Source: CAVTQZ01 sp963737015
GTDB lineage: Bacteria; Actinomycetota; Acidimicrobiia; Acidimicrobiales; UBA8190
Reading direction: 5' to 3'
Assembly: GCA_963737015.1 (NCBI GenBank)
Contig: CAVTQZ010000003.1
Coordinates: 186,001-250,000 of the forward strand
Length of the DNA stretch: 64,000 nucleotides
This document shows, piece by piece, positions 53,797 to 63,992 of this stretch (its first letter is position 1; every line of letters begins with the position of its first letter). Position numbers and translations under genes: made by a program. Under the pieces are notes generated by a model, which saw nothing but the letters and a program-made list of their open reading frames with translations, was not told the DNA's origin and did not search any database.

Positions 53797-55980
53797 TCAA
53801 CCGGACGAGGAGGCGGCCGAGAGGTTGTAGAGCGTGGTCCCGTCTACCGTCGCGCCCTCGAAATGGTTCTCGACCCACTGGGTTATCTGCCGTGCAGCGC
53901 TGTTCGAACCACCCGTGCCGAATCCACCCCCACCGCCCCCGGATATGAAGTAGTGGATCTTCCCCTCGCTCACGTAGCGCTCGAACTGTGCGAGGGTCGG
54001 AGCGGGGTCGGTGCCGTTGAACCCACCGATGGCCATAACGGGGTCACCTGTGGCGAGCTGGTAGCCCGCGGCCGAGTTCGAATTCACGGTGGCGGCCACC
54101 CACGTGTAACGGCTCGCATCGGACTCCAGGAGTTTCAAGATGGCGGATCCCGGCGTGCTCGTGGAGAGAAAGCCCCCGCCACCCGCGCCCCGGGCTCCGG
54201 GACCGCCCCCCGACGCTGGACCTGCGAGCCCGGCACCGGGTCCGCCTCGCAATCCGGCGGACCCCCGAGCCCCCGCAGCTGGAGACCCCCCCGAAGGGGC
54301 GCCCGACGGTGGCTGGCCCGGACCCGTGGCGCCACCGGGACCCGGGAATCCACCCGCAGCGGCTGATCCGACGGCCCCGCGTCCTCCACCCACACCGGGT
54401 CCCGCCCCCGGCCCTCCAGCCCCCGGGCCAACCGACGCTCCTGTAACGGCAGGCCCGGCGGAGGGGATCGCGCCCTGATGCGATGAGTTCACCGTGTCGA
54501 GGGCGTACGCCAAAGGCGCGGCGAGGGCAAGCGACATTCCTGCGCCCCCGATGACGAGAGCCGCCTTCGGCTTGCTGGATTTACCGAGAAGAAGCAGAGC
54601 CGATACTGCGAGACCTCCGGCGAGGACGATCGGTCTCAACCACGGGAGCCAGTTCGGTGAGCGCGAAAGGAGCGCGTAGGCCCACACGGAGGTTATGGAC
54701 AGCGCGCCGGCGAGCACGAGCCGCGACTGGAACTCGCTGCGCCTGCGCCAGAGGGTCGCAGCGCCGATCCCGACCAGCATGCCGATCGGCGGCGCAAGCG
54801 CGATGTTGTAATAGGGATGGATGATCCCGCGTGCGAAAGAGAAGACGACGGCCGTCACTATGAGCCAGCAGCCGCACAAGATAGTCGCCGCGCGGGTGCG
54901 ATCGGTACGGCCCGACTTGCGAGTCCACCACAACAGCGCGACGACGAAGACGAGTGCTGCGGGAATCAGCCACGAGATCTGTCCGCCCATGTCCGCCTGG
55001 AAAAGTCGCAGCAGCCCCGTCGGGCCCCATCTCGATCCTGTTCCTCCCCCGCCTCCGACACTTCCCGACTCGTTACCCGACAGGCGCCCCAGTCCGTTGT
55101 AACCGAAGATCAGATTCAAGAGATTGTTGTCCTGCGATCCTCCGATGTATGGGCGGTCAGCGGCCGGAGTGAGCATCACCGCGGCGACCCACCACCCGGC
55201 ACTGACCACGAGTGCCACGCCCGCGAGGGCAAGCTGCTTGACGCGTCTTCTGACAGGCGCGGGTGCTGCCACCATGTAGACGAGAAAGATCGCCGGGAGC
55301 ACGAGGAACGCCTGGAGCATCTTGGTGATGAACCCCGTGCCGACCGCTGCCGTGGCGAGGACCAGCCATCCCGTCCCGGCCTTCTCGATTGCACGAACCG
55401 TCGCGTACACGGCGAGACTGATAAGGAGGACCAAGAACGCGTCGGGATCGTTGTAGCGGAACATGAGGACGGCTACCGGAGTACTCGCTGTCACGAGGCC
55501 TGCGATCAGTGCCGCACCGGGTGTGAACCACCGGCGCACCGTTGCGTACACGAGGCCGACCGTGGCCACCCCCTCGAGCGCCTGCGGGACGAGCAAGCTC
55601 CACGAGCTCAACCCGAAGATCCTCGCCGAGAGCTCCATGACCCAGAGGGAAGCGGGCGGCTTGTCGACGGTGATGAAGTTGGCGGCGTCCGAGGACCCGA
55701 AGAAGAAGGCCTTCCAGCTCTTGGTCCCCGCCTGGACGGCGGCCGCGTAGAAGGAGTTGGCCCAACCCGAGGCGCCGAGAGCCCACAGGTATGCGAACGC
55801 CGTCGACGCCATGAGCAGGAGAAGCACCGGACGCACCCAGGGGGCGTCGTCCTCGCGGCCACGGACGAGGCGACGCGCCAGATTTCTCGGACGCTTGTTA
55901 ACAGGCGGCGGGGGCTGTACGCCCGTGAACGCGTCCTCGACGCTCATGACTTGCAACGGGTGCTCCGTCAGCGCAGTCAT
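53797..55980 (-). CDS. ArnT/YkcB-like membrane glycosyltransferase
   Basis: 727 aa from the ATG at 55980; the frame runs farther upstream but inside another gene. The N-terminal part has about 11 helices and the catalytic-loop pattern of lipid-linked-sugar transferases (GWANSFYAAAVQAGTKSWKA and ITVDKPPASLWVME, with acidic residues early). A Gly/Pro/Ala-rich segment of about 110 residues (roughly 510-620) separates this from a C-terminal folded domain (SRYTWVAATVNSNSAAGYQL, VMAIGGFNGTDPAPTLAQFE). It likely adds a sugar from a polyprenyl-phosphate donor to a surface acceptor. Confidence 0.88.
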   Translation of the reverse strand: MTALTEHPLQVMSVEDAFTGVQPPPPVNKRPRNLARRLVRGREDDAPWVRPVLLLLMASTAFAYLWALGASGWANSFYAAAVQAGTKSWKAFFFGSSDAANFITVDKPPASLWVMELSARIFGLSSWSLLVPQALEGVATVGLVYATVRRWFTPGAALIAGLVTASTPVAVLMFRYNDPDAFLVLLISLAVYATVRAIEKAGTGWLVLATAAVGTGFITKMLQAFLVLPAIFLVYMVAAPAPVRRRVKQLALAGVALVVSAGWWVAAVMLTPAADRPYIGGSQDNNLLNLIFGYNGLGRLSGNESGSVGGGGGTGSRWGPTGLLRLFQADMGGQISWLIPAALVFVVALLWWTRKSGRTDRTRAATILCGCWLIVTAVVFSFARGIIHPYYNIALAPPIGMLVGIGAATLWRRRSEFQSRLVLAGALSITSVWAYALLSRSPNWLPWLRPIVLAGGLAVSALLLLGKSSKPKAALVIGGAGMSLALAAPLAYALDTVNSSHQGAIPSAGPAVTGASVGPGAGGPGAGPGVGGGRGAVGSAAAGGFPGPGGATGPGQPPSGAPSGGSPAAGARGSAGLRGGPGAGLAGPASGGGPGARGAGGGGFLSTSTPGSAILKLLESDASRYTWVAATVNSNSAAGYQLATGDPVMAIGGFNGTDPAPTLAQFERYVSEGKIHYFISGGGGGGFGTGGSNSAARQITQWVENHFEGATVDGTTLYNLSAASSSG

Positions 55981-56813
55981 TGCTGATCTCCTTTCATCAC
56001 GTTCTTGGCGCGCCGGCCCAGCAATCGGAGGATGCCTCTCAGGTCCTTGCTGGCCGTGGACACGATGTCGACGCGGCTGTCGTGATCCTCGATCCAGTCC
56101 ACGGGCACCTCGTGGATCCTCAGGCCCTCTCGATGCGCGACCGCAAGCAACTCGGTATCGAAGAACCATTCGTCGTCCCGGATCCGCGCAAGTAACCGGC
56201 GTGCGACACCCGCGTCCAAGGCTTTGAAGCCGCACTGCGCATCCGAGAGCGGGACGCGCAGAAGGAGCCTCACGAGAAGCACATAGGAACGCGAAATCAA
56301 CTCGCGCTTCGCTGACCGCGTGACCCGGGCGCCTCGGCCCATTCGGGTCCCGATCGACATCGAGCTGTGCCCGGAGACGATCGGGGCGACGAGGGGCAGC
56401 AGCGCGTCGAGCGAGGTGGAGAGGTCGACGTCCATGTAGGCGACCACTTGCGCCTCGGACGCGCACCAGGCGGTGCGAAGAGCTCTCCCGCGACCCCTCT
56501 CCTCGAGACGAAGCACACGGACCCCGTCAAGTTCTGCTTCGAGCCGGGACGCAATGGCGAAGGTCCTGTCGGTGCTCGCGTTGTCGACGATCGTTACCGT
56601 CGCCGCGAAGGGAAAGACGAAATCGAGATAGGAGCGCAGTCGCCAAATGCTCGATGCGAGGATCCGTTCCTCGTTGTAAACGGGCACCACGATGTCGACC
56701 AACGGTGCGCCGCGAACCGGCGCACCGAGCTCCTCTCCGGTCTCTTGCAGTTCGGCAGGCGACTGCGCGGGGCCGAGCACCATGGCCGGAAGCGGCGCCT
56801 CCTCGAGAATCAT
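55977..56813 (-). CDS. Dolichyl/polyprenyl-phosphate glucosyltransferase-like GT2
   Basis: About 278 aa from the ATG at 56813. GT-A motifs: VDIVVPVYNEERILASSI, TVTIVDNASTDRT, DVDLSTSLDALLPLV and the C-terminal DAQCGFKALDAGVARRLL with WFFDTELLAVA, which define the dolichol-phosphate glucosyltransferase group. It makes polyprenyl-phosphate-glucose (or a like sugar), the probable donor for the following membrane transferase, with which it overlaps by 4 bp (ATGA). Confidence 0.9.
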   Translation of the reverse strand: MILEEAPLPAMVLGPAQSPAELQETGEELGAPVRGAPLVDIVVPVYNEERILASSIWRLRSYLDFVFPFAATVTIVDNASTDRTFAIASRLEAELDGVRVLRLEERGRGRALRTAWCASEAQVVAYMDVDLSTSLDALLPLVAPIVSGHSSMSIGTRMGRGARVTRSAKRELISRSYVLLVRLLLRVPLSDAQCGFKALDAGVARRLLARIRDDEWFFDTELLAVAHREGLRIHEVPVDWIEDHDSRVDIVSTASKDLRGILRLLGRRAKNVMKGDQQ

Positions 56814-56958
56814 TGTGGACAAGATCGGCCCTCTGCCTTTGTCCAGGCATACGCCTTCCTGGGAGCCCGCTGAAAACTTCGTCGCCTCATGTCTCACAGC
56901 GGGGACACAGACGGACCACAGTGGCGGTGTAAGAACCTTTGCGATCCTTCGAGCGGAG

Positions 56959-58537
56959 ATGGGGATGAAGAAAGACTCAGCCACCCAAGTGTCGCTTCGG
57001 ACCCGGCTTCTCGTGGCCACGGCTGCGGTCGCGCTCGTCGCGCTGGTGGTGGCCGACTTCGTCACGTACGCGGAGCTGCGCTCCTTCCTCTACGGGCAGA
57101 TCGACCAGTCATTGGAGATGGCGCACATACCGGTCGAGTCCTCGATCAGTGGTCGTGGCGGAGGGCCTTCTCCACAGCCGGCGGGTCCTGGCCCGAACCA
57201 GCAGTTCTGCCCGGAGTTCAGCGGCATGCAGGTCAACACGCAGGGCTTGGCCGGGGGCACCGTCATAGAGGTCCGTAGCGCTTCGAACGCCACCGTCTAC
57301 CGCTGCGGCCTGGCACTTCCGGGACAGACTGCGGTCAACTATCCCGAGCTGCCGAGCCGGATCACAGGTTTTGCGGAAAACCCATCGGACTTCGGCGAGC
57401 CCACCGTCTACCTGACCGCCGCCGGTTCTTCAGGGTCATCGTCTTTTCGCGTGCCGCGCCTCGCTCCTGAGAGGCGGGTCGGCCCAGGGCAGCGAGCTCA
57501 TCGTCGCCGTGCCCCTCACGTCCACCGCCGGAACGCTCCACCGGCTCTTCCTGTTGGAGGCGGCTGTTACCGCCGCGGCGCTGCTCGGCGCACTGCTTCT
57601 CGGCTGGTGGCTCGTTCGGGTGAGCCTTCGTCCGCTTCGGCGCGTCGAACAGACCGCCGCGGCCATTGCACAAGGTGACATGACCGAACGGGTGCCCGGT
57701 GACACGGCGCGAACCGAGGTAGGCCGCGTCGCCCGGGCACTCAACGTGATGCTCGAGCGGATCGAGGGAGCCTTCGCGCAAAGGGACCGCACCGAAGCGG
57801 ACCTGCGTGTCTCGGAGGAGCAGATGCGCCGATTCGTGGCGGACGCCTCTCACGAGCTTCGAACGCCACTCGCCGCCGTGTCGGCATACGCGGAGCTCTT
57901 CGAACGAGGTGCCTCTGAGCGACCGGAGGACCTCGCGCGGGTTATGGAGGGCATCAGGGGCGAGACCTCGAGGATGGGACAGCTCGTCGATGACCTGCTG
58001 TTGCTCGCACGTCTCGATGAAGGGCGCCCGCTCGCGCAAGAGCCGGTCGACCTCGTCGAAGTATCTGCCGAGGCGGTGGAAACAGCCGCAACCGTCGCAC
58101 CGTCGTGGCCGGTGCGGCTCGAGGCTTCGGGCCCTGTGGAGGTCGTCGGCGACCGAGCTCGGCTCCGCCAGGTCCTCGACAACCTCTTGTCGAACGTACG
58201 GGCGCACACACCCGAGGGCACGAGCGCTGCGGTCGGCATCCGGGAGTCGGCCGGCGACGCCCTGGTCACGGTTTCTGACTCAGGCCCCGGGCTCACAGAA
58301 GACCAACGATCCCACGTGTTCGAACGGTTCTTCCGAGCCGATCCGTCCCGGTCGCGCTCACACGGTGGTGCAGGACTCGGCCTGTCGATCGTCGCTTCGA
58401 TCGTCCACGCTCACGGAGGCGAGGTGGAGGCTTCCCGGCGCGAAGGTGGGGGGGCGTTGTTCACGGTACGGATTCCCCTTTTGGACCGCGCGGCCATGGC
58501 GAGCCGCGAGCAGGACGGTTTCACAGGCAATTCCTAG
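56959..58537 (+). pseudogene. HAMP sensor histidine kinase, single frameshift
   Basis: First frame (from 56959): a helix (LLVATAAVALVALVVADFVT) and a sensor domain with EFSGMQVNTQGLAGGTVIEV. After about 57455 the frame shifts. The second frame has SELIVAVPLTSTAGTLHRL, a second helix, HAMP, the phospho-acceptor VADASHELRTPLAAVS, and the ATPase boxes NLLSNVRAHT, DSGPGLTE and GGAGLGLSIV, to 58537. Removing one C near 57455 joins them into a normal kinase of about 525 aa. No response regulator gene is beside it. A sequence error is as likely as real loss. Confidence 0.88.
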
Positions 58538-58608
58538 CCCGCTCACCGATCGCTCCGAGCCTGCCCTGTTTTCATGCGGACAACAGCAGAGGCAAGGAGA
58601 AGACCCCG

Positions 58609-59607
58609 ATGTCCGACCACTGGACGCCAGCTGGACCCCCGTACGAGCGCGCCGGCTCAGAGCCGGCCACAAGCAGCTTCCCTGCCATCGGAACCACCGC
58701 AGTCGTCGCCGTCGAACAGCGTTCGGCGATCGACTCTGCCACATCGATACTCAGGAACGAGCTCGAGAACATCGAGGTGACGTGCAGCCGGTTCAGAGAC
58801 GACTCAGAGATAGAGGGACTCGCCAGGTCGAACGGCCGACCGACGAGGGTGAGCGCCTTGTTGTTCGAAGCGCTCGAGGTCGCGATCGACGTGGCCGAGC
58901 GCACAGCCGGTGCCGTCGACCCGACCGTCGGCGTCGCGATGTCGAACATCGGATACGACCGGGACTTCGACGAGCTGTCGGACTGCGACGTCGAGGTCGA
59001 AGACCTGCCTCGCCACGTCTTCGGGTGGTGGATGATCGACCTGGACTCGAGGCGCAGGACCGTCGCGGTCCCCCGGGGGATACGGCTCGACCTCGGAGCC
59101 ACGGCCAAAGCTCTCGTGAGCGACAGGGCGGTAAGGAGGATCGCCGACGCGACGGGTGCCGGGACTCTCGTGAGCATCGGCGGCGACGTGGCGGTCGCAG
59201 GTGCGGCTCCCGAAGGAGGATGGGCCATAGGGATCGCCGTGGACTCTGCCGCCCCCACATCGATGGTCGACCAGGTCGTCTCGATCGAAGAGGGGGGGCT
59301 TGCGAGCTCGAGCACAGCCGTCCGCAAGTGGCGGCGTGCGGGACGCTCGTACCACCACATCATCGATCCTCTCTCGGGCTCCAGCGCCGAGCCCTACTGG
59401 ATTCTCGTCTCGGCTACCGGGCGGACCTGCGTCGACGCAAACGCAGCCTCGACCGCTGCCGTCGTCTGGGGACGCCACGCCCCTGCGAAGCTCGAGTCGC
59501 TCGGGCAGCCGGCACGCCTGGTTCGTTTCGACGGATGCGTCGTGACCGTGAACGGTTGGCCGGCCGAAAAGGTGGCCGGCCGTGAACCAGAGGTCGTTGG
59601 CCTGTGA
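58609..59607 (+). CDS. apbE: FAD:protein FMN transferase (ApbE)
   Basis: 332 aa. ApbE landmarks: AIGTTAVVAV at the start, ENIEVTCSRFRDDSEI, VDPTVGVAM, RLDLGATAKALVSDRAV, SIGGDVAVAG and YHHIIDPLSG. The start-codon spacing and length fit the family. ApbE covalently attaches FMN from FAD to threonine residues of exported redox proteins. It lies in an overlapping operon with a ferric-reductase-like protein and a NuoF-like protein. No signal peptide is obvious. Confidence 0.92.
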   Translation: MSDHWTPAGPPYERAGSEPATSSFPAIGTTAVVAVEQRSAIDSATSILRNELENIEVTCSRFRDDSEIEGLARSNGRPTRVSALLFEALEVAIDVAERTAGAVDPTVGVAMSNIGYDRDFDELSDCDVEVEDLPRHVFGWWMIDLDSRRRTVAVPRGIRLDLGATAKALVSDRAVRRIADATGAGTLVSIGGDVAVAGAAPEGGWAIGIAVDSAAPTSMVDQVVSIEEGGLASSSTAVRKWRRAGRSYHHIIDPLSGSSAEPYWILVSATGRTCVDANAASTAAVVWGRHAPAKLESLGQPARLVRFDGCVVTVNGWPAEKVAGREPEVVGL

Positions 59608-60206
59608 GCTCGACCGCTTTCTGGTACACCACCCGGGCTACCGGCCTCGTTGGTCTGCTCCTGCTGAGCGCGACGATGGTGCTCGGGATCCTCACGGCCA
59701 ACCGCGCCTCCACTCGCAACTGGCCGGCTTTCTCGTTTCAGGAGCTTCACCGGCGGATCGCGCTCATGGCCGTGGTGCTGCTTGGGATCCACGTTCTCAC
59801 GAGCGTCCTGGACACCTATGTGAACATCGGCTGGGCGTCGATCCTCGTGCCATTCACGTCGCGTTACGACCGACTCTGGCTCGCCGTCGGCACGATCAGC
59901 GTCGATCTGATGCTGGCCGTCACGGTTTCCAGCCTCCTGCGCCACCGGATCGGCGCGAAGACGTGGAGGGCGATCCATTGGATGGCCTATCTGAGCTGGC
60001 CGATCGCGCTCGCCCACACCTTCGGCATGGGGACTGACATGGGGACGCGCTGGGCCATCGCTCTCGCTACGGGATGCATCGTCGCGGTCGCAGCCGCTGT
60101 GGTCGCTCGCCTGTACCTACGCGTCGCAGAGCGCCGACGGGCTGCGCTCGTCGCCAGCGCACCGATCGTCTTGCGCCACCTTCCCGTCAGACGCGGCGGC
60201 GGTTGA
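59604..60206 (+). CDS. Ferric-reductase-like membrane cytochrome b
   Basis: 200 aa, starting at a GTG inside the apbE stop. Five or six helices with haem-ligand histidines of the ferric-reductase-like domain: ELHRRIALMAVVLLGIHVLT and RAIHWMAYLSWPIALAHTFG (two pairs of His). No flavin or NAD domain of its own, so electrons must come from a partner, perhaps the NuoF-like protein encoded next. Confidence 0.88.
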   Translation: MSSTAFWYTTRATGLVGLLLLSATMVLGILTANRASTRNWPAFSFQELHRRIALMAVVLLGIHVLTSVLDTYVNIGWASILVPFTSRYDRLWLAVGTISVDLMLAVTVSSLLRHRIGAKTWRAIHWMAYLSWPIALAHTFGMGTDMGTRWAIALATGCIVAVAAAVVARLYLRVAERRRAALVASAPIVLRHLPVRRGGG

Positions 60207-60211
60207 AAGGG

Positions 60212-61501
60212 ATGCCGATGAACACCCTTTTGCCCTCCCGATCGAACCTTCTCGCAGCGTGGCATTCACGGCGGACCTCCGACCTCGCCGGCCACGTCGA
60301 GCATCACGGTCCGCTTCCTCTTCCCGACCGAAGCGACTCGTCTTGGGCGCGACGCTTCGCACGATTGCTCGACGAAGCCGGCCTCCTCGGTCGCGGAGGT
60401 GCATCGTTTCGTTCTGCGAGCAAGCTGGAGCACCTGCACTCGCGAGGAGGAGCGGCCACTCTGGTCGTGAACGCAATGGAAGGCGAGCCCGCCAGCATGA
60501 AAGACCGCGTCCTTCTTGAGCTTCGCTCCTCACCTCGTCCTCGACGGCGCGCAGCTTCTGGCGCTGGCAGTGGGAGCGCAGCGGATCGTCATATGCGTGT
60601 CCGACGAGAGTCGAGACGCTGCCAATTCGGTCTCCAACGCCATCAGCGAGCGGTCGCGGACTGCTCTGTCCCCGGTTTCGGCGGAGGTCGTCCTCGCCCC
60701 CGCTCAGTACATATCCGGCGAGGAGTCCGCCCTCGTCTCCTGGCTGAACGGGGGCGGGGGCGTCCCGAAATTCCGCCCGGACAAGTCCGAGCCGCTTCTG
60801 ATCGGGCGGCATCGTGCGTTGGTACACAACGCGGAGACCGTCGCCCACATGGCGCTCATCGCCCGCCACGGACCGGCTTGGTTCAGAGACAGCGGCTGCG
60901 GCGACGGTTCGGGAACTTGTCTCGTCACCGTGTCGGGAAGCGTCGAGCACCCCGGCGTCTACGAGGTGCCCTTCGGAAGCCCGATCGCCTCGATCGTGCA
61001 GCGGGCCATGCCGAGCGGGTCTCCGGCTGCGGTCCTGGTCGGCGGCTACGGCGGCAGCTGGGTCGGCCCGGAGCACCTCGAGACCCCGTACTCACCGGCT
61101 GAGCTTGGCCGAATCGGGGCGTCGGCGGGCCCGGGGGTCCTGGTGGCGATCGACGATACGGTCTGCGGCCTGGCCGAGACTGCTCGGATCGCGCGTTACA
61201 TGGCGAGCCAGAGCGCGGGACAGTGCGGGCCTTGCGTCTTCGGGCTGCCCGCCGTGGCCGACGATCTCGCACGTGTGGTCGACGGGGTGATCGACGAGCA
61301 CCTCGCGCTGGCGAATTCTCGTGCGCCTCGGCGTCGTCGAGGGCAGAGGAGCGTGCCGGCATCCCGGACGGTGCGGTGCGCGTCGTGCGCAGTGCATTGT
61401 CGGTCTTCGGTGAGGATCTGGAGAGGCATCTCGCCGGAGCGCCGTGCTCGCGACGTACGAGGCCGACCGTCTTGTCGTTCAGGCCTGAGCGACCTCGGTG
61501 A
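60212..61501 (+). pseudogene. NuoF-like SLBB/4Fe-4S protein with three apparent frameshifts
   Basis: Start at the ATG at 60212, 5 bp after the cytochrome gene. First frame: LLGRGGASFRSASKLEHL and VVNAMEGEPASMKDRVLL, the NADH/FMN-binding start of complex I 51-kDa proteins. After 60514 a second frame continues with HLVLDGAQLLALAVGAQRI, the SLBB segment and the iron-sulfur motif SAGQCGPCVFGLPAV. Near 61320 and 61364 two further shifts are needed to read VRLGVVEGRGACRHP and DGAVRVVRSALSVF. The joined length is about 430 aa. Three breaks in 850 bp point to a degraded gene or a poor-quality stretch of sequence. Confidence 0.8.
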
Positions 61502-62295
61502 TGACCGCTCGCCTGTGCCTGGACGCCCAGATCCTTCCCGTTGCGTAGCAAAGCGCGCTCGATGGTCCCGACGAAGAAGCCGATCGGCCAGTTCGTCTCG
61601 TACGAGAGAGCAATGCCACCCCATACGGTGCCGAGCGCCATGCAGATTGAGAGCACGATCGCAAGCTGAGGCCTATCGGTGAAGGAGCGCGCGGCTGCAG
61701 GTGGGCCGATCATCAGGCTGAAGATGAGGAGCGCTCCGACCACGGGCACCGTCATGGCCGTGGCGAGGCCCAATACGACCAGAAAGGCAATCTCCATGCG
61801 GCTGGTGCTCACTCCTCTCGCCTCGCCGATCTCAGGAACGAGTGAGGTGAGCATGAGCGGCCTGTAGAGAACGACGACGGCGCTCACCGAGGCCACGGCG
61901 AGGATGGCGACCGGCAGCAATTCGTTGGTGCCTACGCCGAGGACCTCCCCGAACAGCAGAGCATAGATCTGGGGCTCGTACTCGTTGCTGCGACTCAAGA
62001 ACACCGCACCGAGCGCAAGCATCGTGACGAGCGCCAAGGCCGTTGCGACGTCGTGGCGACCGCGCTTTGAAATAGTCCCGATTCCCAAAGCTGCGAGCAC
62101 CGCGAAAAGCCCCAGCCCGACTAGCTCGTTGATGCCGATCAAATTGGCAGCCGCAGCACCGGCGAACGCGCCGTTTGGTATCGCGTGGGCCGCGAACGCA
62201 GATCCGCGCAACACCACGAAGAAGCCGATCACCCCTGCGATCACCGCCACGATGCTCGACACGATCCAGGCGTTCGTCATGAAGCTCGAGAACAT
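61479..62295 (-). CDS. Metal ABC transporter permease (ZnuB/MntB family), frameshift near end
   Basis: About 271 aa to the stop at 61479. Eight or nine helices of the ABC-3 family: FMTNAWIVSSIVAVIAGVIG, GFFVVLRGSAFAAHAIPNGA and VPVVGALLIFSLMIGPPAAA. At about 61560 the frame breaks; the proper end (ALCYATGRIWASRHRRAVIT) is in another frame. The 3' end overlaps the convergent NuoF-like gene. It works with the second permease and the ATPase just upstream. Confidence 0.85.
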
Positions 62296-62298
62296 CGC

Positions 62299-63195
62299 TC
62301 AGTGCCCTTTGGTCGAATCCGTACGCCGCTGCAAGTGCGAGATCGGACCGGACACGAGGTAGACAGCGACCACTATGGCGACGATGAAGAAGCTCACGGG
62401 CAGGGCCCTGTGACCGTGGCCCCAGTAGTAGCTGTCGTACGCCAGCAACACGCCGGCCCACGTGCTGGCGATTCCGATGGCGCAAGCTGCGAGCAACGCC
62501 CTCCCGAATCGTCTGAAGAGTCGCAGTGCCGTTGCTGCGGGACCCACGAGCAGTGCCGTGGAAAGGATCGCGCCGGTGGCGAGGGAGGAAAGTCCCACGG
62601 CGACGCCGAGAGCGCCCACGAAACAAACGCCCACCAGGCGATCGTCGACGCCACGGGCTACGGCGAGCTCAGGGTTCACCGAGCTCAGGAGGAGCCGGCG
62701 ATACACACAGGCGATCGCGACGAGCGTCGCCGCTCCGAGTCCGAGTACCAAGAGGATGGTGGCGCCGTCGATGGTGAAGATGGAGCCGAACAGAATCTGT
62801 TGGGTGGCGCCGGTCGTGGCGCCCGTCGTGGTGTCGAAGTACAGCACCAGGGCTGCGAGACCGATCGCCGCGCCGAGAACTATGCCCGTCGCAAGGTCGC
62901 GGCCGCGTACACGTCTTACGCCGATTAGATCCATGACCCCGCCCCCGAGCGCGCCGAAAATCACAAAACCGGTAAGCGGACTCAAGCCGATCAGCAACGC
63001 GGTCGAGCCGCCCGCCGTGGTCACGTCGGTCAGGGCGTGCCCGGCGAAGGACTGGCCCCGCAGGACGGCAAACCCACCGACGACCGCGGATACGACCGCC
63101 GCTGCGCCCCCGACGACAGCGGCCACATGGACCGGTTCGCTCGAGAAGAAGCCGGGCTCGACGATCGACATGACGATCCGATGGAGGATGCTCAA
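62299..63195 (-). CDS. Metal ABC transporter permease (ABC-3 family)
   Basis: 298 aa, ABC-3 fold: VVGGFAVLRGQSFAGHALTD and the end region ATGAILSTALLVGPAATALR are the family landmarks. It overlaps the ATPase gene by 4 bp and is followed 3 bp later by a second permease, so the transporter is a heterodimeric-permease type for Zn2+ or Mn2+. The binding-protein gene is not in the window. Confidence 0.92.
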   Translation of the reverse strand: MSILHRIVMSIVEPGFFSSEPVHVAAVVGGAAAVVSAVVGGFAVLRGQSFAGHALTDVTTAGGSTALLIGLSPLTGFVIFGALGGGVMDLIGVRRVRGRDLATGIVLGAAIGLAALVLYFDTTTGATTGATQQILFGSIFTIDGATILLVLGLGAATLVAIACVYRRLLLSSVNPELAVARGVDDRLVGVCFVGALGVAVGLSSLATGAILSTALLVGPAATALRLFRRFGRALLAACAIGIASTWAGVLLAYDSYYWGHGHRALPVSFFIVAIVVAVYLVSGPISHLQRRTDSTKGH

Positions 63196-63992
63196 CCTGC
63201 TCCGGTCAGGTGGTCGTGGGAGAGCGAATGGTCAGGTTCCTCCCGGCCTGCGATGACGAGTATGCGCCCGTGCACGTCGATGACGTCGACGTGGTGCCCG
63301 TAGAGGTTGCTAAGGACGTCGGCCCGGATGACTTCTTCAGTGGTCCCGCTCACTGCGCGACCCCCTGCGACGTAGACCACGCGATCCATGACTGGAAGAA
63401 GCGGATTGATCTCGTGAGCGGACAAGAGCACCGCCAGCCGGTAGTCGGAGACCAGACGGCCCAGCAACGCAACGATCTCCTGTCCGCTGTGCAGATCGAG
63501 ATTGGCCAGCGGCTCGTCCAGTAGGAGTAGACGGGGTCGGCTGATCAGCGCGTGCGCGATGAGCACCCGCTGCTGTTCTCCTCCCGAAAGTGTGCCGACC
63601 CGCGCATCGGCATAGCCCTCCGCCTCCACGTCGACGAGGATCTCCTCGACAACCTCCATGCGCCGCTTCGATCTGATCGGAATGCCGAACCTGTCGCCGT
63701 CGAGACCGAGGGCTACGAGATCGCGTGCGCGAAGTGGTACGTCGGGATCCAACACGACTTTCTGGGGCACATAGCCGACGGAGAGGTTTCGCCTGGATCT
63801 GGGACGACCGAGGATGCGGACCTCGCCGGAGCTCGACCGGGCGAGACCGAGAATGGCCCTCAGCAACGTGGTCTTGCCCGCTCCGTTCGAACCGATCAAG
63901 CCCGTGAACTCGCCCGACCGGACGGCGAAGGTGACGTCGTCGAGCACTTTCCTCCCGGCCAGCAAGACGGTGAGGCCCGTGACCCCGAGCAC
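63192..63992 (-). CDS. Metal ABC transporter ATP-binding protein (ZnuC-like)
   Basis: 266 aa from the GTG at 63992, preceded by GGGAGG. Walker A GSNGAGKTT, Q-loop VPQKVVL, signature LSGGEQQRVLIA, Walker B RLLLLDEPLANLD and the switch His in LLSAHEIN are all present. It drives uptake with the two permeases downstream. An upstream extension beyond the window cannot be excluded. Confidence 0.95.
   Translation of the reverse strand: MLGVTGLTVLLAGRKVLDDVTFAVRSGEFTGLIGSNGAGKTTLLRAILGLARSSSGEVRILGRPRSRRNLSVGYVPQKVVLDPDVPLRARDLVALGLDGDRFGIPIRSKRRMEVVEEILVDVEAEGYADARVGTLSGGEQQRVLIAHALISRPRLLLLDEPLANLDLHSGQEIVALLGRLVSDYRLAVLLSAHEINPLLPVMDRVVYVAGGRAVSGTTEEVIRADVLSNLYGHHVDVIDVHGRILVIAGREEPDHSLSHDHLTGAG

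Noticed and set aside
54140..54478. Pro-rich plus-strand open frame
   Set aside because: Antisense of the Gly-rich linker of the glycosyltransferase; low complexity only.
60925..61478. Extension of the metal permease into a 456-aa protein
   Set aside because: The added 180 residues are Arg/Pro/Ser-rich and antisense to the NuoF-like gene; the normal permease end is found in another frame at 61479.
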